Assembly: GCA_035772405.1 (NCBI GenBank) | Contig: JAYKKM010000148.1 | Span: 297,501 to 361,500, forward strand | Length of the DNA: 64,000 bases | Direction of reading: 5' to 3' | Source of the DNA: Chrysogorgia sp. JL179-B06 | Lineage: Eukaryota > Cnidaria > Anthozoa > Scleralcyonacea > Chrysogorgiidae | In this document: piece after piece, positions 54,457 through 64,000 of the stretch | Layout: each line of letters opens with the position of its first letter | Numbering within the stretch: position 1 is the stretch's first letter | Notes under the pieces: model-generated | The model's database searches: none | Told to the model about the DNA's origin: nothing | The model's input: only the letters and a program-made list of their open reading frames with translations | Program-made: the position numbers and the translations under genes

Positions 54457-56096
54457 CACAGAATAAATACTCAACCAGAAGTCCAACTCCCGTGAAAACA
54501 TGTCCCATTTTTTTTATGCGCATGCGCGAGTCGGCCATTTTGCTAGCAAGCGTGCATGTTTGTTGATGAAGGAAAATGGCTAATAATTTCCAAACTACGC
54601 ATTGTTGAAAGACATCGTCTACGTACGTATGTTAATAATTTCATAAGCTTTCATTTGGTGTATAGTGCAAGTTTTTCCGTTTCTGTATTTTTATTAAATG
54701 TTCAAAATGTTCGTACCATTGCTCGTAAATGGGAAGGAAATTTCTCCCTAATGTTGTAGAATTTTGAATATTGTTCATAAAAATACTTAACACAGAAGCT
54801 TGGGCTTGTTATCAAACAGAAGATACTGTACAATTTTATCTGTGGTAGAAATCTCAAGTTTCTAGCTTAACGGAAAGTATTTCAAAAAAGAGGAAACCTT
54901 TTTTTCATTTTTGTCTGGCCTGTGTGAATTGGTGAAGTTTGTTTTTCCTTTTGCAGTTACAGGGTTTGATATTTTAAATAACTTTGCTAATACTGTATGT
55001 ATGAACTTCGGATATGTTTTAAACAAAAGCTAATACAAATATGAAACTTTGTTTTTTGATGTAAAATAAATTTATACGATTCTTTTAAAGTTATAGATTA
55101 ACAACAAACTACAAGATGAGAAATTATATCATTCCAATATTCTTAAGATATATTCAAAAATATGTTCACTAATGTTCATCTAAAACTTTTTCTGCTTCAG
55201 TTAGAAAACTACAAACGTTTGCAGAACTTTGTCTTTTAATTAGCTTTTGTTTAAAGCATATCCGAAGTTCATACATACAGTATTTGCAAAGTTATTTAAA
55301 ATATCAAACCCTGTAACTGCAAAAGGAAAAACAAACTTCACCAATTCACACAGGCCAGACAAAAATGAAAAAAAGGTTTCCTCTTTTTTTAAATACTTTC
55401 CGTTAAGCTAGAAACTTGAGATTTCTACCACAGATAAAATTTTACAGTATCTTCTGTTTGATATCAAGCCCAAGCTTCTGTGTTAAGTATTTTATGAACA
55501 ATATTCAAAATTCTACAACATTAGGGAGAAATTTCCTTCCCATTTACGAGCAATGGTACAAACATTTTGAACATTTAAAAAAAATACAGATAACGGAAAA
55601 ACTTGCACTATACACCAAACGAAAGCTTATGAAATTGTTAACAACATACGTACACGATATCTTTCAAAAATGCGTAGTTTTGAAGTTATAAGCCATCTTC
55701 TTCTATAAACAAATATGGTGGTGATATTTAAGAATTGTGAAAGCCAGCTTCAGGGGGGGTATGCCTGAAACCAAGAAGTAGCTTGCTCGCAAAATGGCGT
55801 CAATTGATTATCACTTTATAGACATTTTAACAAGTTACAGATGATGCGGAAACTCGAGCTATGCATAAACATAACAGTTATGTGCATTCTGTCGTTCCAC
55901 TTTAAAGTTTCGACCACGAAAGGTACAGTTGTCAGTCGTTACACGACGTTTCCTCCGCTACACCGCCACCCCCCCGGCCACCAAGTGCACGCTTGCTAGC
56001 AAAATGGCGGCGGATGCGCGAGCTGAGATGCGCGAGGACACCAACATCAAAGGCGCCGACACGGAGTCGGACTTCTGGTTGAGTATTTATTCTGTG
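54457..56096. mobile_element. Nested foldback element, 1,640 bp, 7-bp target duplication
   Basis: The ends CACAGAATAAATACTC and GAGTATTTATTCTGTG are perfect inverted repeats. GCCATGG stands on both sides (54,450-54,456 and 56,097-56,103), while the left terminal repeat of the KDZ element has it once, which gives the empty site. Inside are arms of about 500 bases (about 54,545-55,090 against 55,200-55,710) that form a long imperfect foldback. No transposase was recognised. A further block of about 270 bases (55,715-55,985) is present only on the right side. Confidence 0.9.
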
Positions 56097-56103
56097 GCCA
56101 TGG

Positions 56104-56178
56104 GATTCATGATAATAATGAATCCAATGTCAATTTACATTTCATGATTATGATGAATCCCCTTGGGAGACTGTGTTG
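56104..56178 (-). repeat. Right terminal inverted repeat, middle piece
   Basis: Continues the reverse complement of the left terminal repeat (22,890-22,965), including ATTCATGATAATAATGAATC and CCTTGGGAGACTGTGTTG. It stops at a second nested element. Confidence 0.9.
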
Positions 56179-56879
56179 CTCTGGGGAACTCCGATGAAAA
56201 AGTCCCCAAAATTGGGTTTTTGTTCCCAGTCCTCTGGTTCCCAGTTCTCTATAATTTGCTAGTTTAGCTTGTTCGAAGACCAGGAAAAATATTTGTTTAC
56301 CGATAAAGAATGGCCCAGTATGTTTTACAAAGCTCTTGGCAAAGCGTTGCGATACAAATGGTCTTTCTTAGCTTTTCGCTAAATCGTCAACCGGAGGATT
56401 GACGAGAGTGTTTTATATGTCCGCGTCGCCGTCGGCAGTGATCGGCTCAGCCGCTCAGGTAGGCTCAGGTTACACAGAACACATTAAAATGTAAGGAATT
56501 GTACTTTCTGTCAAGAACTTTGGCTAAACTACATCGACCTTGTAGTCTCTAATATAATTTTAAAGTTCTGAGGCGAAACTGCGAAGAATTACGAGACGAG
56601 TCAGACGATGGATGTTTGTTTGGCGACGAAGCGAGAATAATATTAATAATAGTTTTAAGTTTTAACTTATTTCATGTGTTCAATTGTATTTTGAGTCTGT
56701 CGTGTATAATTATGTGTTGCAGGTGTATCGAATAAATCTTTACCAGCCATAGTTCTGAAAAGAACTGTTTATTTTTTAAACCGCGATTCGAAAATGCAAA
56801 ATTAGCGCTCCTAAAGAAACTGGTGCGAGAGCTCAGCATCAACCAATCAAATGACGAGTTTCATCGGAGTTCCCCAGAG
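56179..56879. mobile_element. Second nested element in the right terminal repeat
   Basis: The ends CTCTGGGGAACTCCGATGAA and TTCATCGGAGTTCCCCAGAG are inverted repeats of about 20 bases. The interior of about 660 bases has no recognised gene. Its edges overlap the CCCAGAG block of the terminal repeat, so exact borders and target duplication are uncertain. Confidence 0.75.
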
Positions 56880-56933
56880 CCTCCGTTTCCCCTCCGCAGG
56901 ACAGGGGGATCGCAGGCTCTGGGTACGAGATTG
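56880..56933 (-). repeat. Right terminal inverted repeat, outer piece
   Basis: CGCAGGCTCTGGGTACGAGATTG (quoted here in full as the outer border, 23 bases being the reverse of 22,827-22,849) preceded by a CCTCCG-rich loop closes the element. Beyond it lies AGGGCAGGCGTGCAGGCAATCTCG, which resembles the left flank but is not an exact target duplication. Confidence 0.75.
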
Positions 56934-57069
56934 AGGGCAGGCGTGCAGGCAATCTCGTTCCCAGGCGGATTAGGTGGCGTTCTCGTTCCCAGGCCCTGCG
57001 CCGCGAAAAACTTTTGAAACAAACCTTCCCCTAGCTACGTCATAGTTTGTGAAATTTGAAAAACACAGA

Positions 57070-57112
57070 CTGTTACCATGGATAGTAAATAGACTTTACT
57101 ATTTACTATCCA
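57070..57112. repeat. Hairpin CATGGATAGTAAATAG / CTATTTACTATCCATG
   Basis: A perfect 16-base inverted repeat with a short ACTTTA-type loop. It has no flanking gene, and no U-tract that would indicate a terminator function in a eukaryote. Confidence 0.8.
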
Positions 57113-57400
57113 TGCTGCTACTTAGCGCCGCCTTTTTGCGCCCGCGAGCGTCTGTACGCAGGCCTTGATCTTTTTGCAAACATTTATGACAATGTAGTTT
57201 GGCGATCGTATGATGCAGTATAACCTCTCATTTCGTCCCACCTCTCCCACCGTCGATACTAAAAAAGATCGTCCAGAAGACGATTGCTTGCGCGAGGGGC
57301 GGGATAAATTGACTACCCAACAGCTCGACGACGCGGCCTTCAAAACAAAAGAATTCTTCATGCAAAAAAATTGTAGTCTCAAGCATAGTCACTAGAATTA

Positions 57401-57654
57401 TACAGGGTGTATAAAAAAAAGCGCAACCTCGGAATTTCCCGAGAAATCCTGTCGAATTGCTAATAAATAAACAACTTCCCATTAAATAAATGCATAAATT
57501 TCGATTCAATTCTGCTTTACGTGCTCGAGTTTGTAGCTATTACAAGCTATTACAAGCTATTTTAAATTCCCAGGGGCGAAAATCTTTTTTGTTTAAGAAC
57601 ACAGTGGATTTCTTGGGAAATTCCGCGGTTGCGCTTTTTTTGATACACCCTGTA
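57401..57654. mobile_element. Tc1/mariner-like MITE
   Basis: The ends TACAGGGTGTATAAAAAAAA and its near-complement ending GATACACCCTGTA continue inward with GCGCAACC and CGGAATTTCCC on both sides. The flanking dinucleotide is TA. About 250 bases, no ORF; a TTACAAGCTA direct repeat lies inside. Confidence 0.85.
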
Positions 57655-58139
57655 TTGTCTGGAAACGTGGCCAAAGTCTTTGTTCTATGTTTTTGTTTAG
57701 TTTGTGCACTTTCGCGGTTACTGAACACATTGTATTTTCTGTATAATGAAGCAGTTATCCAATAGCAACGTTTGGGTTTAATGTTGTTTAAATATTAATA
57801 AGCCTAAAACAAAGGATTTGTGCCACCTTCAGGCCCCCCTCAACATGAATCACAGTTCGATTGCTAGCCCCTTTGAAGTTTGCCGCGTTTCCAGACCATG
57901 TATTTCCATTGACTATGTCTCAAGAGACGAGTATTCTCAACACCGCGTCCTCGTTCTGTTTACAACGCAACTCTGAGCATTTTCACGTTTTCAGGACGAC
58001 GTGAACTCGCTGAGAGATGAGAGCTGTTCCTTAATGTTGAGCGTTTTGGACGGTCATAAAACAAACTTCAAAGTTTGAAGTTTCAAAGTCAAAACTCATA
58101 TATACGGTAGTCAATTTACGATGGCTTCTTTCAAATGCT
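57655..58139. other. No gene recognised
   Basis: Only short frames are present, and no domain, splice-flanked exon or RNA motif was identified. Confidence 0.4.
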
Positions 58140-59404
58140 TAAGCCTGGATAAGTTATCCGGTGGATAAGTCCTATCCAGCGGATAAATCTGCTATCCAGT
58201 GGATAGTTATCCAGCGGATAAAAAGTGGTTGTTCAAAGCGTGGATAGCGGGGTGGATAACTATCCGACGGATAACAGATTTATCCACTGGATAACTGCTC
58301 GTTGCTATGTAAATTTATAAATTTCCCCATTATACCAACCGCCCAAACTAAAAAACGGCAAGAGAATATTAAGTTGCTTCTTTCTTTTTGATCAAACATA
58401 ATATTCTCCATAACAAGACTCATTTAATTCCGGGTTTTGTGCGTTTGTGATTGGTTGTCTAGGCATCGGATGATATTAGGTGATGCAGGCTTAACACAGA
58501 GAAAAAACAAACGTGAAACGGTTAGCAAAGATTCTATTTGAGATGAAAACTGAATATACGTTCACTCTGCTAAATTATTTTACTTGGGAAAGTGCTTCCA
58601 ATGAAGGACAAGTTTCGTTTTTCAAGTTAGTGTATTAATCTTGTCGATGCCTCTTAGTGATTTTGTCGTCGTTGTATTTCCATTTTTTTGTAATAAACAT
58701 GTTAATCAGTTTGGAGTTGTTTATCCTGTGTTTTTTATGAATGATTTTCAATTTGAATACAAACGAAATAGTTTGTTGCTCGGCTAATAATTTCATGGCT
58801 ATTTTGTGATGATGCTGCAACAGTTTTATCCTTTTTCTTCACGGATACAATTTCCTATTTGCTTGAATCTACTTGTTTAACGCTTTGGGTTCAGTCAATC
58901 ATGAATGTTTTACTGCATGCATATGATGCATGGACACTTCAAAACAGCTGCAGAAAACGGTACCAAAATATTCAAACGAGATTCAAAAGATGGAAGCTAA
59001 TACTTTATAGCTACCCGAAACCATAAATTAGCCTTGGTCTGACATTATTACCACTTGAATTGTGGCTGATAAAGCGAGGATTTTTCTCTTTGCCAAAGTG
59101 ATATCTTGCTGCACCCGTTTTTGTTCTTCGGTGATAAATTCAAGGTTTTCTCAGGTCAATTTAACACAATTATTATACACAAGTGACAAGAAAATTGACG
59201 GGCATTTCTGTTTGTTTTTCTACGTTTTTATCCAGTGGATAAAAAGTTATACGACCTATCTAGCATGGATAACTTTATCCACCGGATAGCGAGTGGATAA
59301 CGTTATCCAAGCTTTCAACAACCGGATTTATCCAGTGGATAAAAGTTATCCACTAGATAGCGAGTTATCCACCGGATAGCAAGTTATCCAGGCTTTGAAC
59401 AACC
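58140..59404. mobile_element. Element with clustered GGATAA/TTATCC subterminal repeats
   Basis: The left end (58,144-58,310) and right end (59,228-59,404) are inverted with respect to each other: AGCCTGGATAA on the left, TTATCCAGGCTTTGAACAACC on the right. Each is packed with about ten copies of TTATCCA or TGGATAA in palindromic pairs such as TTATCCAGTGGATAA. The interior of about 900 bases has no recognised gene. Dense short subterminal repeats are typical transposase-binding arrays, so this is probably a non-autonomous DNA transposon. Confidence 0.7.
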
Positions 59405-59424
59405 GACCCGAACTGATCTCGAAA

Positions 59425-59705
59425 GAAGACTGGATCGAGCAACTATTGTTCAGAAAATGAAGCCAGGTTCCTATGAGGTTTTTGTTGGATTATGTGCTCT
59501 TACCATCGGCAAAATAAAATAATTTTACTATAAAGAGGACCGCAGAAGACATTTTTCAAATTACTGGGTAAAACAATTCATGGCCTACCTACAGATTTAC
59601 TGCAACTTTGGTCCCTTAGTAATGACCGCCGTTGGCTCTAATTATCCAGTGAGAGAAGCCTAGTATGAGACGTTAAATTAGGTTCAAGATTTTATGCATT
59701 TAATG
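59425..59705. repeat. Dispersed repeat, copy 2
   Basis: Inverted match to 397-690, without the LINE that interrupts the first copy. It joins directly to the right end of the GGATAA element. Confidence 0.7.
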
Positions 59706-61020
59706 TTAACAAAGAAACTATATTGGCCTGACACTAAACCTATTTCGCGAGCGTAACAGTTTGATTTGCTTGCAAACTCGGAGTTTCTAATGATCTCTCG
59801 CAATTTACATTATGCAAATACACAAGCCTCAAAATCAGCTCATCAGATACAATAGAAAGCTCAATCCAGTCCTATTTTTGAGATCAGTGGTCATAAAGCG
59901 GGAACATATTTTAAATACGCACAAACGTGAGGTAGGGTGAGGTGATGTGAGGTAAGGTGAGGTAAGGTAAGGTAATTAAAACTTTTATTTAACCACGCCA
60001 AGCCTTCTCTGGTTTCCAAGAGGGTGTGGATTTACATAATTATTACAAATGATTATTTACAAAACTAAGCTAAACTAAACTAACTACAATTCAAGTAATA
60101 TCATGATCGCCTCAGATTCGTTTGTTCTCACCGGGAATTTTTAATCGTTATTTTCTCTTTAACAGTAAAAATTTCTAATTTTCCGTCTAACATTCTCAAA
60201 CTTATTAATAATTCATGAGCCAATAAGCCAATGAAATCACTTTATTTTATCACATGACTGAGGCTGGATACTCGAGTACAACACGTAAAAATCATATACC
60301 ACCACAGTTATTAGATCAAACCCGGTTTCAGTGATCTAATTGCTGAGATCTTAATTAATAATTCATTTTTTGGAGAACGAAACGACCTGCCTCCGTCTTC
60401 GCTCATCCTCAACTCATTGGGAAGAGCAAATACGTTGCCCTAACGAGCATATACGTTGCCCTGACGGATGCGGATAGTTAACACGTTACGATATGTTCGA
60501 TTATCCGTTCTTTTTAAGAAAACTACGTTCGCTAGTCGGATAAGCTGTACGCATATTGTAAACAGATAATTTACCTTTGTTTTAATATATATTGTAACTT
60601 TGGGAGTTGATTATTTCTCAAGAAAACGTTCGTCAAAGACAGCCAAAAGTTCGTTTACAAGATGGTATCCGTAATACGAAAATTATATTTTTGGGCATGA
60701 TCGATTATCGCTTTCAAAGAGAACTAAGTTAGCTACCAGGATAAGCTGTATGCATGTTGTAAATAGATCATTTAACTTTAAAAGAATATATTCTATAGCT
60801 TTGTCGGTTACAATTCAATTAACTTGGAGGTTGGTCCCAGTCCCGTCCGATATGACCTTATATGGAATACGTACTATAAGTACCTACCCTCAACTGAACA
60901 GAGTCTGTTAATTTTCTGAATAAATTTTACACACCCTCGTGAGTTCGGTCCCATGAGGGTTTGTTCTCAAATCGTTTTAAGTAAACATCCAATTAAATCC
61001 GTGTTCGATTGAAAAGCCAT
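59706..61020. other. No gene recognised; short GGTGA-type simple repeat
   Basis: Contains a GAGGTAAGGT-type simple repeat at 59,930-59,975 followed by a SINE-like tail (ACTTTTATTTAACCACG). The remainder is AT-rich with no coding signal. Confidence 0.4.
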
Positions 61021-61021
61021 A

Positions 61022-61112
61022 TAAACAACTCGTTTATCGTGTTTCATCAGGGGATCCAAACACTCGAAAACAATGTTTTTCTCGTGTTTGGATCCCCTGA
61101 TGAAACACTCAA
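61022..61112. repeat. Hairpin with TTTCATCAGGGGATCCAAACAC arms
   Basis: CATCAGGGGATCCAAACAC and GTGTTTGGATCCCCTGATG are perfect inverted repeats around a loop of about 25 bases. It resembles the GTTTGGATC palindromes at 36.3-36.5 kb. Confidence 0.8.
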
Positions 61113-61535
61113 ACTCGTTGTTCATATATTACGTGAAAATTTCTAATTTTCCCCTTATTGGCATGCCATGCATTGGTTAACAGTTCTCGATGAATTTCAA
61201 ACAATAAAATTATATTTCGTCAGGTAAACATGGTTTAGTTTGTAATAACAAACTAATACCATGACATGTCGGGAAATTAGTGATTAAATGTCCCTCAAGT
61301 CTCGGAAGGATTTGTGAAACCAGAAACTCTAAATAGTCCAGCACGTGAAGCCACCGAACGTATACCACATTTTCCTCACGTTTTGCAGCATGATTTTGGA
61401 GTCTCTGTATGATAAATTTATCACTTTAGTAGCTTGCCACATGTGTCCCATAAGGCGAACAATAATCAAAATAAGGTTGAATTAATGATTTGAATGTATG
61501 AATATGAAGTGCCTCAAGGGAACATAACGGGACAA

Positions 61536-61875
61536 AAGTTTAAAGTGCCTATAACGTCTATGGGGATTTAACATGTTTGTAATCTATGGATTCTCCTGAG
61601 ATAAATTGTAATATATCTTGTCAGCTGAAAATTTCATCTCCATAGACTTTTTGCTGTTAAAGTTGACGGAAATGACGTCAAATCGGGAATCTGTCTATAT
61701 GAAAACCTCTTTACAGATGCCCGATTTGACGTCATTTCCGTCAACTTTAACAGCAAAAAAGTCTATGAAGATGACATTTTCAGCTGACAAGATATATTAC
61801 AATTTATCTCGGGATAATCCATAGATTACAAATATGTTAAATCCCCACAGACGTTATAGGCACTTTAAATTTTCC
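61536..61875. repeat. Foldback element, about 340 bp
   Basis: Two arms of about 150 bases, from TTTAAAGTGCCTATAACGTC at the left to GACGTTATAGGCACTTTAAA at the right, with TTGACGTCATTTCCGTCAAC-like inner arms, around a loop of about 35 bases. An open frame (61,618-61,824) is an incidental product of the palindrome. Confidence 0.88.
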
Positions 61876-61884
61876 TTAGGGCGA

Positions 61885-64000
61885 CTAAAACAAATTTGCT
61901 CGTTCAAATTAGAATTAAACTAAAACCAAAACGAATTTGCTCGTTCAAACTGGAACTAAACTAAAACGAACTTACTCATTCAAACTAGAATTAAACTAAA
62001 ACGAATTTGCTTGTTCAAACTAGAATTAAACATTTGCTCGTTCAAACTAGAACTAAACTAAAACTAAAACTAAAACGAATTTTCTCATTCAAACTAGAAT
62101 TAATCTAAAACTAAAACGAATTTGCTTGTTCAAAATAGAACTAAACTAAAACTAAAACGAACTAATTACTCATTCAAACTAAAATTAAACTAAAACGAAT
62201 TTGCTTGTTCAAACTAGAATTAAACATTTGCTCGTTCAAACTAGAACTAAACTAAAACTAAAACGAATTTTCTCATTCAAACTAGAATTAAACTAAAACT
62301 AAAACGAATTTGCTTGTTCAAACTAGAACGAAACTAAAACGAACTTACTCATTCAAACTAGAATTAAACTAAAACTAAAACGAATTTGTTTGTTCAAACT
62401 AGAATTAAACATTTGCTCGTTCAAACTAGAACTAAACTAAAACGAACTTACTCATTCAAACTAGAATTAAACTAAAACTAAAACGAATTTGCTTGTTCAA
62501 ACTAGAATTTAACATTTGCTCATTCAAACTAGGACTAAACTAAAAATAAAACGAATTTTCTCATTCAAACTAGAATTAAACTAAAACTGAAACGAATTTG
62601 CTTGTTCAAACTAGAACGAAACTAAAACTAAAACGAACTTACTCATTCAAACTAAAATTAAACTAAAACGAATTTGCTTGTTCAAATTAGAATTAAACAT
62701 TTGCTCGTTCAAACTAGAACTAAACTAAAACGAACTTACTCATTCAAACTAGAATTAAACTAAAACTAAAACGAATTTGCTTGTTCAAACTAGAATTTAA
62801 CATTTGCTCATTCCAACTAGGACTAAACTAAAACTAAAACGAATTTTCTCCGAATTTGCTCGTTCAGACTAGAACTAAACTAAAACTAAAACGAACTTAC
62901 TCATTCAAACTAAAATTAAACTAAAACGAATTTGCTTGTTCAAATTAGAATTAAACATTTGCTCGTTCAAACTAGAACTAAACTAAAACGAACTTACTCA
63001 TTCAAACTAGAATTAAACTAAAACTAAAACGAATTTGCTTGTTCAAACTAGAATTTAACATTTGCTCATTCCAACTAGGACTAAACTAAAACTAAAACGA
63101 ATTTTCTCCGAATTTGCTCGTTCAAACTAGAACTAAACTAAAACTAAAACGAATTTTCTCATTCAAACTAGAATTAAACTAAAACGAATTTGCTTGTTCA
63201 AACTAGAATTAAACATTTGCTCGTTCAAACTAGAACTAAAACTAAAACAAATTTTCTCATTCAAACTAGAATTAAACATTTGCTCATTCAAACTAGGACT
63301 AAACTAAAACTAAAACGAATTTTCTCATTCAAACTAGAATTAAACTAAAACTAAAACGAATTTGCTCGTTGAAACTAGAACTAAACTAAAACTAAAACGA
63401 ATTTTCTCATTCAAACTAGAATTAAACTAAAACTAAAACGAATTTGCTTGTTCAAACTAGAACGAAACTAAAACGAACTTACTCATTCAAACTAGAATTA
63501 AACTAAAACTAAAACGAATTTTCTCATTCAAACTAGAATTAAACTAAAACTAAAACGAATTTGCTTGTTCAAACTAGAACGAAACTAAAACGAACTTACT
63601 CATTCAAACTAGAATTAAACTAAAACTAAAACGAATTTGTTTGTTCAAACTAGAATTAAACATTTGCTCGTTCAAACTAGAACTAAACTAAAACGAACTT
63701 ACTCATTCAAACTAGAATTAAACTAAAACTAAAACGAATTTGCTTGTTCAAACTAGAATTTAACATTTGCTCATTCAAACTAGGACTAAACTAAAAATAA
63801 AACGAATTTTCTCATTCAAACTAGAATTAAACTAAAACTGAAACGAATTTGCTTGTTCAAAACTAGAACGAAACTAAAACTAAAACGAACTTACTCATTC
63901 AAACTAAAATTAAACTAAAACGAATTTGCTTGTTCAAATTAGAATTAAACATTTGCTCGTTCAAACTAGAACTAAACTAAAACGAACTTACTCATTCAAA
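61885..64000. repeat. Tandem array running off the window end
   Basis: Units of about 35-45 bases built from TTCAAACTAGAATTAAAC, TAAAACTAAAACGAA and TTTGCTTG, TTTTCTCA or CTTACTCA variants. Longer repeats are visible: a CCAACTAGG block recurs after about 255 bases (62,814 and 63,070), and a TTTGTTTGTTC block after about 1,251 bases (62,383 and 63,634). The array continues past base 64,000. Confidence 0.95.

Larger units (their letters stand above)
22827..56933 (+). mobile_element. Giant KDZ-type DNA transposon, about 34 kb
   Basis: Bounded by terminal inverted repeats of about 208 bases, it contains a complete 17-exon KDZ transposase gene (plus strand), a satellite block, a cysteine-rich gene (plus strand) and a convergent multi-exon gene whose first exon lies in the right terminal repeat (minus strand). 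Introns and spacers are loaded with other elements: a LINE piece, a Penelope-type hammerhead, SINEs and many foldback MITEs. Two nested elements in the right repeat add about 2.3 kb. KDZ elements are known to make about 8-bp target duplications; I could not identify one, since flanking sequences on the two sides are only loosely similar (GAGGGCA then GCAGGC on both). The boundary is therefore provisional. Confidence 0.72.

Noticed and set aside
22800..56960. Exact 8-bp target duplication for the KDZ element
   Set aside because: The flanks share only GAGGGCA and GCAGGC with a gap, and the terminal repeat resembles a common MITE, so the true border cannot be fixed from this window.

Overview
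The window is animal nuclear DNA, most likely from an anthozoan or a similar early-branching marine invertebrate. It has spliced genes with GT-AG introns, AT-rich intergenic DNA and a very dense mix of eukaryotic mobile elements: a CR1/L2-like LINE, an RLE-type non-LTR retrotransposon, DIRS-like and Ty3/Gypsy reverse transcriptase fragments, a Penelope-type hammerhead motif, hAT and Tc1/mariner MITEs, tRNA-derived SINEs and long minisatellites. The taxon is inferred from repeat style only; no ribosomal, mitochondrial or conserved housekeeping gene is present to fix it.

Layout. 1-8.9 kb: repeat territory, with a LINE 3' end with poly(A), three minisatellite arrays (two share half of a 33-bp unit), segmental duplications and a decayed DIRS-like element. 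9.0-22.8 kb: a large inverted duplication of one intronless gene for a secreted beta-helix protein. The left copy is dead: an antisense 3.35-kb reverse-transcriptase element sits in it with a 9-bp target duplication, and a 2-bp deletion breaks the frame. The right copy is an intact 885-codon ORF and serves as the empty-site reference. About 2.6 kb with a Gypsy fragment separates the arms, and each arm has its own later insertion.

22.8-56.9 kb: the main discovery candidate. About 208 bp at 22,827-23,034 recurs as an inverted copy at 54,391-56,933, where two younger elements split it. Between these terminal inverted repeats lie a 17-exon gene (about 1,096 codons, every intron phase closing) for a Kyakuja-Dileera-Zisupton (KDZ) transposase on the plus strand, a roughly 6-kb satellite whose monomer is a small inverted-repeat unit arranged in an 8-monomer higher-order repeat, a two-exon cysteine-rich zinc-finger-like gene, and a convergent minus-strand multi-exon gene. 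The transposase and the minus-strand gene both start with the same ATG-GCG-GAA context inside their respective terminal repeat, so the repeat appears to carry a shared promoter and start codon. I read this as one giant (about 34 kb) KDZ transposon with a transposase at one end and a partner gene at the other. Its non-satellite DNA is also enriched for TACTGTA/TACAGTA, which is nearly absent from the flanks.

56.9-64 kb: no gene recognised. It holds a Tc1/mariner-like MITE, an element with GGATAA/TTATCC clusters at both ends, an inverted copy of a repeat also found near base 400, a 340-bp foldback and a tandem array that runs off the end of the window.

How the parts work together: the KDZ transposase, the minus-strand protein and the cysteine-rich protein would form the gene set of a self-mobilising element; the beta-helix gene pair is the only plausible ordinary host locus.
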